Of a stretch of DNA of 64,000 nucleotides, positions 52,047 through 60,822 are shown piece after piece. The notes under the pieces are model-generated. The model saw only the letters and a list, made by a program, of their open reading frames with translations, was not told where the DNA came from and did no database searches. Source of the DNA: Alcaligenaceae bacterium SAGV5 (GTDB lineage Bacteria > Pseudomonadota > Gammaproteobacteria > Burkholderiales > Burkholderiaceae_B). The translations under genes were made by a program, and so were the position numbers. How positions within the stretch are numbered: position 1 is the first letter of the stretch; every line of letters starts with the position of its first letter. The stretch covers positions 186,001 to 250,000 of the forward strand of contig SPDP01000005.1 of NCBI GenBank assembly GCA_009360345.1. The letters run 5' to 3'.

Positions 52047-52451
52047 ATGCGTCTCGCCTCCCGCCCCTGCTCGATCTTCCTGCTCGCCCTGTTCGCGCTG
52101 GTGCTCGCGGCCTGCTCCGGCGGCAAGCCCGAGTCCGCCATCGAGGCTTTCTACCGAGCGGCCGCCAAGGGCGACGTCGAGAAGGCCACCGAGCAGATCT
52201 CCTTCGCCCAGGTTCCCGCCGCGCAGATGGTGCAGGCCAAGGGCAAGGTCCAGATGATCGTGGGCGAAATGCAGAACCGCATCAAGGCCAACGACGGCCT
52301 GGACAAGATCGAGATGGAACAGGTCACCGTCGACGAGGCCGGCAAGACCGCCCAGGTGCGCGCGCGCATCAAATACAAGAACGGCAAGGACCAGACCCAG
52401 GTCCACAAGCTGGTCAACGAAGACGGCACCTGGAAGATCCTGCTGAAGTGA
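52047..52451 (+). CDS. DUF4878-type lipoprotein
   Basis: The 134-residue protein has a lipoprotein signal ending LALFALVLAACSGG, with the lipobox cysteine, and then AIEAFYRAAAKGDVEKATEQ and NEDGTWKILLK, matching the NTF2-like DUF4878 pattern. It is membrane-anchored on the periplasmic side. AAGGA precedes the ATG. Its stop overlaps the GTG of the next gene (GTGA). Confidence 0.82.
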   Translation: MRLASRPCSIFLLALFALVLAACSGGKPESAIEAFYRAAAKGDVEKATEQISFAQVPAAQMVQAKGKVQMIVGEMQNRIKANDGLDKIEMEQVTVDEAGKTAQVRARIKYKNGKDQTQVHKLVNEDGTWKILLK

Positions 52452-53035
52452 AACAGGCCCACGCCGCGCTGCGCCTGCTGGGCGGCGCGCTGGTGCTGGC
52501 GCTGCTCGGCGCCGCCGCGCAGGCGGCGGATACGCTTGCGCCGGGGGCGCGGGAAGGAGACCTGATCTTCCGCGAGGGCACCGAAGCCGTCAGCGCCGCG
52601 GTCATGGCGGTCGACCGCGGGGCGTTCAGCCACGTCGGCATGCTGGTGGGGCGGCCCGGAAGCTGGCTGGTCGTGCACGCCTCGCCCTCCGAGGTGCGAG
52701 GCCGTCCCGACGGCGTCGTGATCGACGCCCTGGCGTTCTTCACCGATCCCCGGCGGTCCAGGCGGCATGCGGTCTACCATGTCGAGGCCGGCGACGAAGC
52801 GCGCCAGCGCGCCGTTGCGCTGGCGTTGTCCATGCAGGGACGGCCGTTCCGCATCGCCGGCCCGGCGGGTACGTATTGCACGGAGCTGGTCTGGAAGGCC
52901 TGGCGCGACGCCGGGCTGGACCTGGACGTGCGGTTCACCTCGCTGGCGCTGCCCTTGCTGCCGGGGCGCTATCTGCTGCCGGGCGACCTGCTGGCATCGC
53001 CCCGTATCCGGCCGCTGGCGCCGGACGGTTCCTGA
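52448..53035 (+). CDS. YiiX-like NlpC/P60 superfamily cysteine hydrolase
   Basis: A GTG start overlaps the previous stop. The 195-residue protein has a signal peptide (LLGGALVLALLGAAAQA), then REGDLIFREG, AFSHVGMLVGRPG with the His and TYCTELVWKAW with the Cys. The circularly permuted NlpC/P60 (YiiX/YebB) family has this order, with His before Cys. It is a probable periplasmic peptidase or lipid amidase. It pairs with the lipoprotein gene upstream. Confidence 0.85.
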   Translation: MKQAHAALRLLGGALVLALLGAAAQAADTLAPGAREGDLIFREGTEAVSAAVMAVDRGAFSHVGMLVGRPGSWLVVHASPSEVRGRPDGVVIDALAFFTDPRRSRRHAVYHVEAGDEARQRAVALALSMQGRPFRIAGPAGTYCTELVWKAWRDAGLDLDVRFTSLALPLLPGRYLLPGDLLASPRIRPLAPDGS

Positions 53036-53045
53036 CGGCTCGGCG

Positions 53046-53624
53046 CTATGCCTGCCCTTGCGTCAGCTGTTCGAACAGGTCGTACAGCCGAGGGTCGCTC
53101 TTGCGTCCTCGTTCCTCCCGCATGATCCGTATGATGTCCTCGTGCGTGCGCGGCCGCTGGTAGGGCCGCGTCGAGGCCATCGCGTCATAGCTGTCGGCCA
53201 GGCTCACGATGCGCGACAGGAGCGGGATCTGCTCGCCGTGCAGGCCGTCGGGATAGCCGGCGCCGTCGAACCATTCGTGGTGATGGCGGATGGCCGTGGC
53301 GACGGCGCTCGCCTCGTCGCAGGGGACGGCGGCGAAGATGCGCTCGCCGCGCTCGGAATGGGTCATCATCAGTTCGCGCTCGTCGGCGTCCAGGCGGCCC
53401 GGCTTGTGCAGGACGGCGTCGGGAATGCCGATCTTGCCGATGTCGTGGAAACGCGCGGCCGCGGCCAGCAGCCGGAGCTCGCCCGCGGGCAGGCCGCAGG
53501 CGCTGCCCAGCATCCAGGCCAACTGGCTCACGCGGTCGCAATGCTCGTGGGTCTCGGCACAGCGCTCGCTCAGCGCGACGAAGAGGGGATCGAGAGTGGG
53601 GTGTTCGGGAATGGCGTCGGACAT
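53046..53624 (-). CDS. HD-GYP domain protein
   Basis: The 192-residue protein is almost only an HD-GYP domain: HCDRVSQLAWMLGSACGLPA, the metal ligands ARFHDIGKIGIPD, then HHHEWFDGAGYPDGLHGEQI and the ADSYDAMAS helix. All HD-GYP signature residues are kept, so c-di-GMP hydrolysis is plausible. There is no receiver or sensor part, unlike longer family members; control may be at expression or through a partner. Confidence 0.88.
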   Translation of the reverse strand: MSDAIPEHPTLDPLFVALSERCAETHEHCDRVSQLAWMLGSACGLPAGELRLLAAAARFHDIGKIGIPDAVLHKPGRLDADERELMMTHSERGERIFAAVPCDEASAVATAIRHHHEWFDGAGYPDGLHGEQIPLLSRIVSLADSYDAMASTRPYQRPRTHEDIIRIMREERGRKSDPRLYDLFEQLTQGQA

Positions 53625-53811
53625 CGGTCGATTGCAAAAAAACCCGTGCGCATTCTACTGCCAGGCGCCAGCCGTCGGGACCACCGCGCCGCGCCACCGT
53701 GGTACCCTGGCGCTCGCCCGCCCGGCCCGGAGCCTGGGGGGAGACGGAAGCCCATCGAAGGCCTTCCGATAGGCCGTAGTCCTTGCGCCTGCCGCGCGGG
53801 GCCGAGCATGG

Positions 53812-55059
53812 GTGTCTGACGATATGGCTTCCCCTTCACTGGTCGACTCCAGGGCGTCCTGGATCATCACCATCGCCGCCCTCTGTTGCCTGGGCATGAC
53901 CTTCGGTGCGCCGCTCATCGCCACGGTCGGGCTCAAGGCCATCGCCGGCGAAATGGGAGGCGCCCGCTCCGTGCCCGCATTGGGAGGCTCGCTGGCCTGG
54001 CTGGGGTCCGCGCTCGGCGGCGTGATGATGGGACGGCTCGCGCACCGCTTCGGCGTACGCTGGACGGTGATGGCTGGTTCCGTATCGGTCTGCCTGGGGC
54101 TGTTCATCTCCACCCTGGGCGAGCCCTGGCTGCTGTATCTCGGCCATGGCGTGTTCATCGGATTCCTTGGCATGGGGGGGCTGAACGCGCCGCTGTACGT
54201 CTATGTCAGCCAGTGGTTCGAGCGCCGGCGCGGCTCCGCGCTGGCCTTGCTGTCCAGCGGGAGCTATATCGCCGGCGTCGTCTGGCCCCTGGTGTTCGAA
54301 CACACCATCGCCACCTGGGGCTGGCGCGCGACCATGATGGGCTACGGCGTGCTCGAAGCCTCGGTGGTCCTCGTGCTGGCGATGCGTTTCCTGCGGCCCG
54401 CCGTCGACACGTCCGTCCGCGCGGCGGACCGCGGCGGCGGCGGGCGGTCCACCGTGTTCGGCCTGCGTCCCAATACCGTCTTCGTCATGCTGGCGGTTGC
54501 CGCTTTCCTCTGCTGCATTCCCATGGCCATGCCCCAGAGCCACCTCGTCGCGTTGTGCTCCGATCGCGGCCTGCCGGCGGCCGTGGGCGCCGCCATGCTC
54601 TCGGTCCTGCTGGCCGCGGCCTTCATCAGCCGGCAGGCCTGGGGACTCGTCGCCGACCGCATCGGCGGGCTGCGCACGGCGCTGATCAGCTCCGTGATGC
54701 AGGCCGCCGCCGTCTCGGGCTACCTGTACGTGACCGAACAGTTCGGGCTGTTTACCGTCTCGATCGCTTTCGGGCTGGGTTTCAGCGCCCTGATCCCGGC
54801 CTATGTCCTGGCCGTGCGCGAGGCATTCCCCGCCAGGGAAGCCTACTGGCGGGTGCCATCGCTGATGCTGATGAGCGGCTCCGGCATGGCGGTGGGCGGA
54901 TGGCTGGCGGGGTACATGTACGACCAGTACGCCTCGTACGATCCGGCGTTCTTCACCGGCGTGTTGAGCAACCTGGCCAACCTGGTGCTGCTGGCCACGC
55001 TGGTCGCGTTGCAGTTCCGGTGGATGCGGCGGACCATGGCGGCATCGCCGCTACGGTAG
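53812..55059 (+). CDS. MFS transporter
   Basis: The 415-residue protein (GTG start MSDDMASPSLVDSRA) has twelve predicted membrane segments and the MFS motif MGRLAHRFGVRW between segments 2 and 3. It resembles the monocarboxylate/oxalate-formate-like MFS group (GLNAPLYVYVSQWFERRRGS, later LGFSALIPAYVLAVREAFPA). The GTG at 53812 is uncertain; an ATG at 53824 is possible. It stands alone; substrate unknown. It overlaps the convergent UPF0178 gene by nine bases. Confidence 0.87.
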   Translation: MSDDMASPSLVDSRASWIITIAALCCLGMTFGAPLIATVGLKAIAGEMGGARSVPALGGSLAWLGSALGGVMMGRLAHRFGVRWTVMAGSVSVCLGLFISTLGEPWLLYLGHGVFIGFLGMGGLNAPLYVYVSQWFERRRGSALALLSSGSYIAGVVWPLVFEHTIATWGWRATMMGYGVLEASVVLVLAMRFLRPAVDTSVRAADRGGGGRSTVFGLRPNTVFVMLAVAAFLCCIPMAMPQSHLVALCSDRGLPAAVGAAMLSVLLAAAFISRQAWGLVADRIGGLRTALISSVMQAAAVSGYLYVTEQFGLFTVSIAFGLGFSALIPAYVLAVREAFPAREAYWRVPSLMLMSGSGMAVGGWLAGYMYDQYASYDPAFFTGVLSNLANLVLLATLVALQFRWMRRTMAASPLR

Positions 55060-55539
55060 GTCGGGTGTCGCGCGAGGCCGGCCTGCCAGGGCGCCCTGCA
55101 GGAACCGATCAAGGGCATTGCCGAACGCCCGCCGGTCCGCCTGGTTGAACGCCGCCGGCCCTCCGGTCGCCACGCCGCCGGACCGCAGTTCCTCCAGCAT
55201 GTCCCGCATGGTCAGGCGCTCGCCTATGGTCGCCTCGGTATAGCGCTCGCCGCGCGGGTTCAGGACCGCCGCGCCCTTCTTCAGTACCTCGGCCGCCAGC
55301 GGGATGTCGCCCGTGATCACGAGATCGCCGGTTGCCGCCTGCTCGACGATATAGGCGTCGGCCACGTCGAAACCGCGCGGCACCTGGACCGCGTTCACCC
55401 AGCGCGACGGCGGCGTGCGCAGCATCTGGTTGGCGACCAGGGTCACCTGGACGGCGCAGCGGTCGGCGGCGCGGAACAGGATGTCCTTGACGACCGCGGG
55501 GCAGGCGTCGGCGTCGACCCAGATGCGCAGGGGATTCAT
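55051..55539 (-). CDS. yaiI: YaiI/YqxD family (UPF0178, DUF188) protein
   Basis: The ATG at 55539 gives MNPLRIWVDADACPAVVKDI, the exact family start. VPRGFDVADAYIVEQAATGD, ITGDIPLAAEVLKKGAAVLN and RGERYTEATIGERL follow. The 162-residue length is normal. The fold is PIN/NYN-like with conserved Asp residues suggesting nuclease activity, but no function is proved. The upstream in-frame extension to 55713 has no family resemblance. Confidence 0.88.
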   Translation of the reverse strand: MNPLRIWVDADACPAVVKDILFRAADRCAVQVTLVANQMLRTPPSRWVNAVQVPRGFDVADAYIVEQAATGDLVITGDIPLAAEVLKKGAAVLNPRGERYTEATIGERLTMRDMLEELRSGGVATGGPAAFNQADRRAFGNALDRFLQGALAGRPRATPDLP

Positions 55540-55735
55540 GATGTCGTTGATGATGGGGTGATTCCGATGGTCTTGCGATGATCTCATTTTCCACCGAATG
55601 GGTGTAAACGGGTGCGGTAATGGATGGGGTCGACAGGTCGGCGTTGCGGACCGCCGAATTCGCGCGTGAGCACGGCCATCCGATGCAGCATGGGGGGCAG
55701 CGGGACCAGGCATGCGCCGCGCTGAGCCGCGGCGC

Positions 55736-57109
55736 TCACTTCCCGATGCAGAAGCGCGAAAAAATCACCCCCAGCAGGTCATCGCTGCTGAACTCCCCGG
55801 TAATCGACGTCAACGCCTCGTGCGCCAGCCGCAACTCCTCGGCGAACAGGTCCAGCACCCGGTCGCTCTGCGCCGCATGCCCGGCCGCCAGTTCCAGGTG
55901 ATTCGCCGTCGTCAGCAGCGCGTGGATATGGCGCTCGCGAGCCAGATAGGGGGACTCCGCCGAGGGATTCCACCCCGCGATCGCCAGCAGTTCGCGCTTC
56001 AACCCGTCCAGTCCCTGCCCGGTCCTGGCCGACACGGGCAGCCGTTTCGCGCCGGCGGCCTGGGCCTGTCCGATCTGGCCGTCCTCGACCAGGTCCATCT
56101 TGTTCACGACTTCCAGCACCGGGGTGCGGGGCGGCAGCCGCGAGGTGATGGCGGCGTCGAGTTCGGGGCCCGGACGCGTGGCGTCGAGCAGGTGCACGAT
56201 GACGTCGGCCTTGCCGATCTCGGCCCAGGTGCGCTCGATGCCGATGCGCTCGACGGTGTCCTCGGTCTCGCGCAGGCCGGCGGTGTCGACCACGTGCAGG
56301 GGCACGCCGTCGATGTCGATCTGCTGGACGACCTTGTCGCGCGTGGTGCCGGCGATGGGAGTGACGATGGCGGCATCGAAGCCCGCCAGCGCGTTGAGCA
56401 GGCTGGATTTGCCGACGTTGGGCTGGCCGGCCAGCACGACATGCAGGCCCTCGCGCAGGATGGCGCCCTGGCGCGCCTGCGACAGCAGGCGCGCCAGATC
56501 GGCCTGGATGACGGCCAGGGTCTCGCGCGCCTGGTATTTCTCCAGGAACTCGATCTCTTCTTCGGGGAAATCCAGCGTGGCCTCGACCAGCATGCGCAGG
56601 TGCACGATGCGGTCGGCCAGGCCGTTGACCTCGGCCGAGAACACGCCCGTCATCGAGGCCGCCGCGCTGCGGGCGGCGGCCTCGGACGACGCGTCGATCA
56701 GGTCGGCCACGGCCTCGGCCTGGGCCAGGTCCATGCGGTCGTTCAGGAACGCGCGGCGGGTGAATTCGCCGGGTTCGGCCAGCCGCAGGCCCATCTCCAT
56801 GCCCGCCCGCAGGCAGCGCGCCAGCAGGCGCCGCAGCACTACCGGACCGCCGTGGCCCTGCAATTCCAGCACGTGTTCGCCGGTGTAGGAATTCGGTGCC
56901 GGGAAGGACAGCGCGATACCTTCGTCGATGATCCCGCCGTCGCCGTCGCGGAAAGGCAGGTAGTGCGCATGGCGGGGCGCCAGCGCGCGGCCCAGCAGCG
57001 CATGCATCAGTCCATCGAGCGGCTGGCGCGACGACACGCGTACGACACCGATCCCGCCGCGTCCGGCGGCGGTGGCGATGGCGGCTATCGGATCCTGGTC
57101 GGAAATCAT
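55736..57109 (-). CDS. mnmE: tRNA uridine-5-carboxymethylaminomethyl modification GTPase MnmE
   Basis: The 457-residue protein has the formyl-THF-binding N-terminal domain (SDQDPIAAIATAAGRGGIGV), a helical domain, and a G domain with GQPNVGKSSLLNAL, GTTRD, DTAGLR and NKMD. It ends with the invariant CIGK. With MnmG it forms the cmnm5U modification at the wobble base. Its position next to yidC, yidD, rnpA and rpmH is the classical origin-flanking order. Confidence 0.98.
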   Translation of the reverse strand: MISDQDPIAAIATAAGRGGIGVVRVSSRQPLDGLMHALLGRALAPRHAHYLPFRDGDGGIIDEGIALSFPAPNSYTGEHVLELQGHGGPVVLRRLLARCLRAGMEMGLRLAEPGEFTRRAFLNDRMDLAQAEAVADLIDASSEAAARSAAASMTGVFSAEVNGLADRIVHLRMLVEATLDFPEEEIEFLEKYQARETLAVIQADLARLLSQARQGAILREGLHVVLAGQPNVGKSSLLNALAGFDAAIVTPIAGTTRDKVVQQIDIDGVPLHVVDTAGLRETEDTVERIGIERTWAEIGKADVIVHLLDATRPGPELDAAITSRLPPRTPVLEVVNKMDLVEDGQIGQAQAAGAKRLPVSARTGQGLDGLKRELLAIAGWNPSAESPYLARERHIHALLTTANHLELAAGHAAQSDRVLDLFAEELRLAHEALTSITGEFSSDDLLGVIFSRFCIGK

Positions 57110-57212
57110 GGGCGAAGTTCGGAAAAGGCGGTGAAGCGCATCAGGGGCAACCCGGTCCCCGCACTGTAAAACAAAAGGCCGCCCCGGTTCCCCGAAACGG
57201 CCCTACTGCCAG

Positions 57213-57299
57213 CCACTCGACCCAGTGGCACCGCGGATCCGGCTTTGCCGGTCCGCCAGTGCCGCCCCCGGAGGGGCGCGCGCAAGCGCGTAGGGGGGG
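57213..57299. repeat. Intergenic repeat, copy left of yidC
   Basis: The reverse complement of this segment matches 59016-59099 with some differences: a CCCCCCCTACGCGCTT block, a CCCCC...GGGGG hairpin and GGACCGGCAAAGCCGGATCC. The two copies face each other around yidC. Bacterial interspersed mosaic-type repeat is likely; the hairpins could act as terminators. Confidence 0.75.
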
Positions 57300-58964
57300 T
57301 TATCTAGTTGCCTGCTTGGTGATGAACCATTGCTGGGCAATGGACAGGCAGTTGTTCACCACCCAGTACAGCACCAGGCCCGCGGGGAAGAAGAACATCA
57401 TGCCGCCGAACACCAGGGGCATGATCATCATGACCTTGGCCTGCACGGGATCGGGCGGCGTGGGGTTGAGCTTCATCTGCAGGAACATGGTGGCCATCAT
57501 CAGGGCCGGCAGGATGAACCAGGGGTCGGGCGAGGCCAGGTCGTGCACCCACAGGATCCAGGGCGCGCTGCGCATTTCCACGCTGGCCAGCAGCACCCAG
57601 TACAGCGCGATGAACACCGGCACCTGGACGATCATCGGCAGGCAGCCGCCCACGGGGTTGATCTTCTCGGTGCGGTACAGCTCCATCATCGCCATGTTGA
57701 GCTTCTGGCGGTCGTCGCCGAACTTCTCTTTCAGCGCCTGCATGCGCGGGGCGACCTTCTTCATCCGCGCCATGGACTTGTAGCCCGCGGCCGACAACGG
57801 GAAGAACACCGCCTTGATGACGACGGTCAGGGCGACGATGGTCCAGCCCCAGTTGCCCAGCATCTTGTGCAGCCAGGTCATCAAGAGGAACAGCGGCTTG
57901 GCGATGATGGTCAGCCAGCCGTAGTCCACCACCAGGTCCAGGCCCTGGGCCACGGCCGCCATGGCGGACTGGTCCTGCGGGCCGATCCACAGCTTGGCAT
58001 CGACCGTGTTGCCGGTCCCGGGGGCCAGCGAGCCGACCGGCTCGATGGCGCGCACCGCGTACAGGTTGTTGCCGACCTTGGACATGTCGTAGGTGCGGGC
58101 CACGCCTTCGGGCGGCACCCAGGCCACGGCGAAGTAGTGCTGGATCATGCCCAGCCAGCCGTCGTTGGCCGACTTGTTGAACGAGGCCTTGCCCTTCTCG
58201 ATGTCCGAGAACGTGACCTTCTGGAACTTGCTTTCGGCGGTATAGATGGCCGGGCCGGTGAAGGTGCTGTAGAAATGGCTTTCGCCGGGCGGCTTGTTGC
58301 CGTCGCGGGTCAGTTGGAAATACAGCGAAGGCGAGACGGGCTCGGTGCCGACGTTGGCCAGGTTGTGGCGCACGTCGATGGCGTACTGGCCCTTGTGCAG
58401 CGTGTAGGTCTTGGTCAGCTTGACGCCGTCGCTCTCGGCCTCGAACGAGATCTCCAGCTTGTCGCCGGTCAGTTCGCGCGCGGGGGTGGTGACGTGGAAC
58501 GGCGTGCGGTGCGTGGGGAAGGACGCGCCGTTGGGGGCGCCGATGACGCCGCTTTGCGCGAGGTAGACGCGCTGCGCGGAATCGTCCAGCAGCACGGTGG
58601 GGTGCTCGCGGTTTTCGATGTCGGCGTGCTTGAGCAGCTCGGCCTTGACGATCTGCGCGCCCACGGTGTCGAAGGTCAGGCGCAGCACGTCGGTCGTGAC
58701 GACGATCTTTTCCGCGGGCGAGGCCTGCAGGGCCTGGGGCGCGCTACCGGGGACGCCGTCGGTGCCGGCAACGGGCGGGGCCGCCGGCGTCGCGGACGGC
58801 ACGCCGGCCTGGTCGGGCTGGGCCTGTGGCGCCTGTGCCGTCGCCGTCTTGGCGGGGGTGGAGCCGAACATCGAGGGATGTCCGTTGTACTTCTGCCAGC
58901 CATCCCACAGGAAAAGCAGGGATAGCGAGAAGATCATCCAGAGGATGGTGCGTTGCATGTCCAT
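57300..58964 (-). CDS. yidC: Membrane protein insertase YidC
   Basis: The 554-residue protein starts MDMQRTILWMIFSLSLLFLW and has a large periplasmic beta domain (KIVVTTDVLRLTFDTVGAQI, then FHVTTPARELTGDKLEISFE) followed by the five-helix insertase core (PLFLLMTWLHKMLGNWGWTI, then RMKKVAPRMQALKEKFGDDR). It inserts inner-membrane proteins alone or with Sec. A proline- and alanine-rich linker follows the first helix. Full length for a Gram-negative YidC. Confidence 0.98.
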   Translation of the reverse strand: MDMQRTILWMIFSLSLLFLWDGWQKYNGHPSMFGSTPAKTATAQAPQAQPDQAGVPSATPAAPPVAGTDGVPGSAPQALQASPAEKIVVTTDVLRLTFDTVGAQIVKAELLKHADIENREHPTVLLDDSAQRVYLAQSGVIGAPNGASFPTHRTPFHVTTPARELTGDKLEISFEAESDGVKLTKTYTLHKGQYAIDVRHNLANVGTEPVSPSLYFQLTRDGNKPPGESHFYSTFTGPAIYTAESKFQKVTFSDIEKGKASFNKSANDGWLGMIQHYFAVAWVPPEGVARTYDMSKVGNNLYAVRAIEPVGSLAPGTGNTVDAKLWIGPQDQSAMAAVAQGLDLVVDYGWLTIIAKPLFLLMTWLHKMLGNWGWTIVALTVVIKAVFFPLSAAGYKSMARMKKVAPRMQALKEKFGDDRQKLNMAMMELYRTEKINPVGGCLPMIVQVPVFIALYWVLLASVEMRSAPWILWVHDLASPDPWFILPALMMATMFLQMKLNPTPPDPVQAKVMMIMPLVFGGMMFFFPAGLVLYWVVNNCLSIAQQWFITKQATR

Positions 58965-59015
58965 GGACGGATAGTTCCAATCGTCGTCGCGGCAAAGTCC
59001 GCTAGTGTAGCAAGG

Positions 59016-59099
59016 CCCCCCCCTACGCGCTTACGCGCGTCCCCCAGGGGGCGATGCGGGTGGACCGGCAAAGCCGGATCCACCGCATCCTGGGTCGGG
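59016..59099. repeat. Intergenic repeat, copy right of yidC
   Basis: This is the mate of 57213-57299 in opposite orientation. It separates yidC from yidD, whose genes are usually closer. Confidence 0.75.
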
Positions 59100-59129
59100 C
59101 TGACAGGGTGCCGGGGAGAGTATCGGGGG

Positions 59130-59435
59130 TCATTGTTGAGGTTCTGTGCCAGTCGATCGATTTTTGCCGTGCCGGCCTGCCGGCGGCACCGGGTCCAGGC
59201 CGCCGTTGGCGTAAGGATGGCAGCGGCAGATGCGGCGCAGGCCCAGATAGGTGCCGCGGGCGGGGCCGTGGCGGTCGATGGCTTCGATGGTGTAGGCGGA
59301 GCAGGTGGGGGTGAAGCGGCAGGACTGGCCGATCCAGGGGCTCAGGAAGTAACGGTAGAAACGGATGGGCCATATCAGCAGGCGGCGCGGGAGCGTCGAG
59401 CCGGTTGGCAGCGCGTTGCTATGGGTTTCCGTCAC
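59130..59435 (-). CDS. yidD: Membrane protein insertion efficiency factor YidD
   Basis: The 101-residue protein has the whole family pattern: IRFYRYFLSPWIGQSCRFTP, TCSAYTIEAIDRHG, LRRICRCHPYANGGLDPVPP. It helps YidC-dependent insertion at the inner membrane. An N-terminal extension of about 15 residues (MTETHSNALPTGS) precedes the core. It lies between rnpA and yidC as expected. Confidence 0.95.
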   Translation of the reverse strand: MTETHSNALPTGSTLPRRLLIWPIRFYRYFLSPWIGQSCRFTPTCSAYTIEAIDRHGPARGTYLGLRRICRCHPYANGGLDPVPPAGRHGKNRSTGTEPQQ

Positions 59436-59478
59436 GATGGGCCCCTGTTGCGGGAAAAACCCGCTTCGGCCGTCTGGT

Positions 59479-59847
59479 CTAGCCGGGGCGGTTCGCCTTC
59501 GTTGCCCGGGCCAGGTGGGCGTCGATTTCCTGCCTGGCCTGGCGCTTGAGCTCGGTCAGCGAGCACGAAGGAATGCGGGCATGCAATCTGAAGACATAAT
59601 CGCCGGCCGGCAGTTCCGTGCGCCGCAGCCGGAAGGCTTCGCGCGCGACGCGTTTCAGGGCGGCGCGGCTGACCGACAGCGGAGCGTAGCGCTTGCCCAC
59701 CACGAGGCCCAGCCGGGGCTGGGCCGACGGCGCCATGCTCAAAACAAAAAGCGCCCCTCTCGCAAGGCGGCGCCCTTTCAGCGCAGGGGCGAACTCCGCC
59801 GGACTGCGCAACCGCGCGGTGCCGGGAAACGACGCGCGCGGATTCAA
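59479..59847 (-). CDS. rnpA: Ribonuclease P protein component
   Basis: The 122-residue basic protein contains PRLGLVVGKRYAPLSVSRAA and LKRVAREAFRLRRTELPAGD, close to the RnpA RNR-motif region, followed by a helix that ends the fold. It binds the RNase P RNA and helps 5' maturation of tRNA. It is encoded 46 bases downstream of rpmH as usual. Confidence 0.95.
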   Translation of the reverse strand: MNPRASFPGTARLRSPAEFAPALKGRRLARGALFVLSMAPSAQPRLGLVVGKRYAPLSVSRAALKRVAREAFRLRRTELPAGDYVFRLHARIPSCSLTELKRQARQEIDAHLARATKANRPG

Positions 59848-59893
59848 TGCTGCAACGCTGCTAAGCCGGCCTGTGCAACAACCGGCACTGCCG

Positions 59894-60028
59894 TCAGATG
59901 GCCAGGCGCTTGCGGCCCTTGGCGCGGCGGGCGTTGATGATGGCGCGGCCGGCGCGGGTCTTCATGCGCACGCGGAAACCGTGGGTACGCTTGCGGCGGG
60001 TGACGGAAGGTTGGTAAGTACGTTTCAT
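59894..60028 (-). CDS. rpmH: 50S ribosomal protein L34
   Basis: The 44-residue frame reads MKRTYQPSVTRRKRTHGFRV and ends RAKGRKRLAI, the full L34 sequence. The gene is first in the rpmH-rnpA-yidD-yidC-mnmE set and is divergent from dnaA. AGGAACTG lies before the ATG. Confidence 0.98.
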   Translation of the reverse strand: MKRTYQPSVTRRKRTHGFRVRMKTRAGRAIINARRAKGRKRLAI

Positions 60029-60399
60029 GACAGTTCCTGGGTTCCGGTATGGGTATGAAAGCCGCCCCGGAAGCTTGCGCAGTCCCGGTCTGCCTGTTGC
60101 CCGGCGAAGCTTGAATGATCAAGCGCGCACAAGGCCCAACATGCATCCTTGGAAAGACTGCCAACCCAGGGTCTTGGATTCAGCCCGAATTCCTTCGTGA
60201 AATTCGGAAAGCCCTCCATGGTGTCAAATAAATTCAATGTTGTCAATCAGTTAGGCACGGCGCCCCCATGAGCGCGCTGGCCCGCCTGTGGATAACTTTC
60301 GCCCGGAGGAGTAGAATCGGGGGTTTCGGGATCGGCCACCAAGAACATCCTTCGCGCCCCCTGTCCTGCGTGGGCGCACCGATCCTATTAGCGAGATTC
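60029..60399. other. rpmH-dnaA intergenic region, origin-like
   Basis: The 371 bases between divergent rpmH and dnaA contain a perfect DnaA box (TGTGGATAA, reverse complement of TTATCCACA) at 60288-60296, AT-rich stretches around 60190-60250 with two TTGACA sequences on the minus strand, and a possible dnaA promoter with TAGAAT near 60311. Only one clear box is seen, so origin activity is uncertain. Confidence 0.55.
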
Positions 60400-60822
60400 A
60401 TGGAAGATTTTTGGCAAACCTGCGCCCAGACGCTAGAGCAGGAACTCACTCCTCAGCAGTACAGCGCCTGGATACGTCCCCTCGTCCCCCTCGCCTTCGA
60501 TGAAGCCGAGGCGGTGTTGCGGGTCGCGGCGCCCAATCGTTTCAAGCTCGACTGGGTGCGCAGCAATTTTTCCGGCCGTATCGAATCTCTGGCGGCGCAG
60601 TGGTTCCAGCGCCCGGTGCAGGTCAAGTTCGAACTGGATGCCCCCCGCATGGCCGCCCCGCTGCGGCCGCCCGCACCCGGGTGGGACAGCAGGGGCGGCG
60701 GCGGGGCGCTTTGCCAAAGGTCTGAAAAGTGTGTAATATCCTGCGTTCTTTACGGGACGCGCGTAATTGACGCGCAGCCGGTGAAGCTTCGTTGCAGCGC
60801 TCGTTGCGACATGGCCTGGTAG
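60400..60822 (+). pseudogene. dnaA: Chromosomal replication initiator DnaA, 3'-truncated
   Basis: The start MEDFWQTCAQTLEQELTPQQ, then YSAWIRPLVPLAF and FKLDWVRSNFSGRIESLAAQ, is a complete DnaA domain I of the Bordetella/Achromobacter style. After FELDAPRMAAPLRPPAPG the DnaA linker stops being recognisable, at about 60690; the frame runs 45 more codons through the promoter of a tRNA-Phe gene and ends inside it. The AAA+ domain III and the DNA-binding domain IV are absent. As DnaA is essential, an intact copy must be elsewhere, or this junction is a rearrangement or an assembly error. Confidence 0.85.
60711..60739 (+). promoter_or_regulatory. Promoter of tRNA-Phe
   Basis: TTGCCA (60711-60716) and TAATAT (60734-60739) are 17 bases apart. 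This looks like the native tRNA promoter, so the join with dnaA lies upstream of it. Confidence 0.65.

Noticed and set aside
57330..58925. A 531-residue plus-strand frame opposite yidC
   Set aside because: The yidC frame is unmistakable; the other is an antisense shadow.
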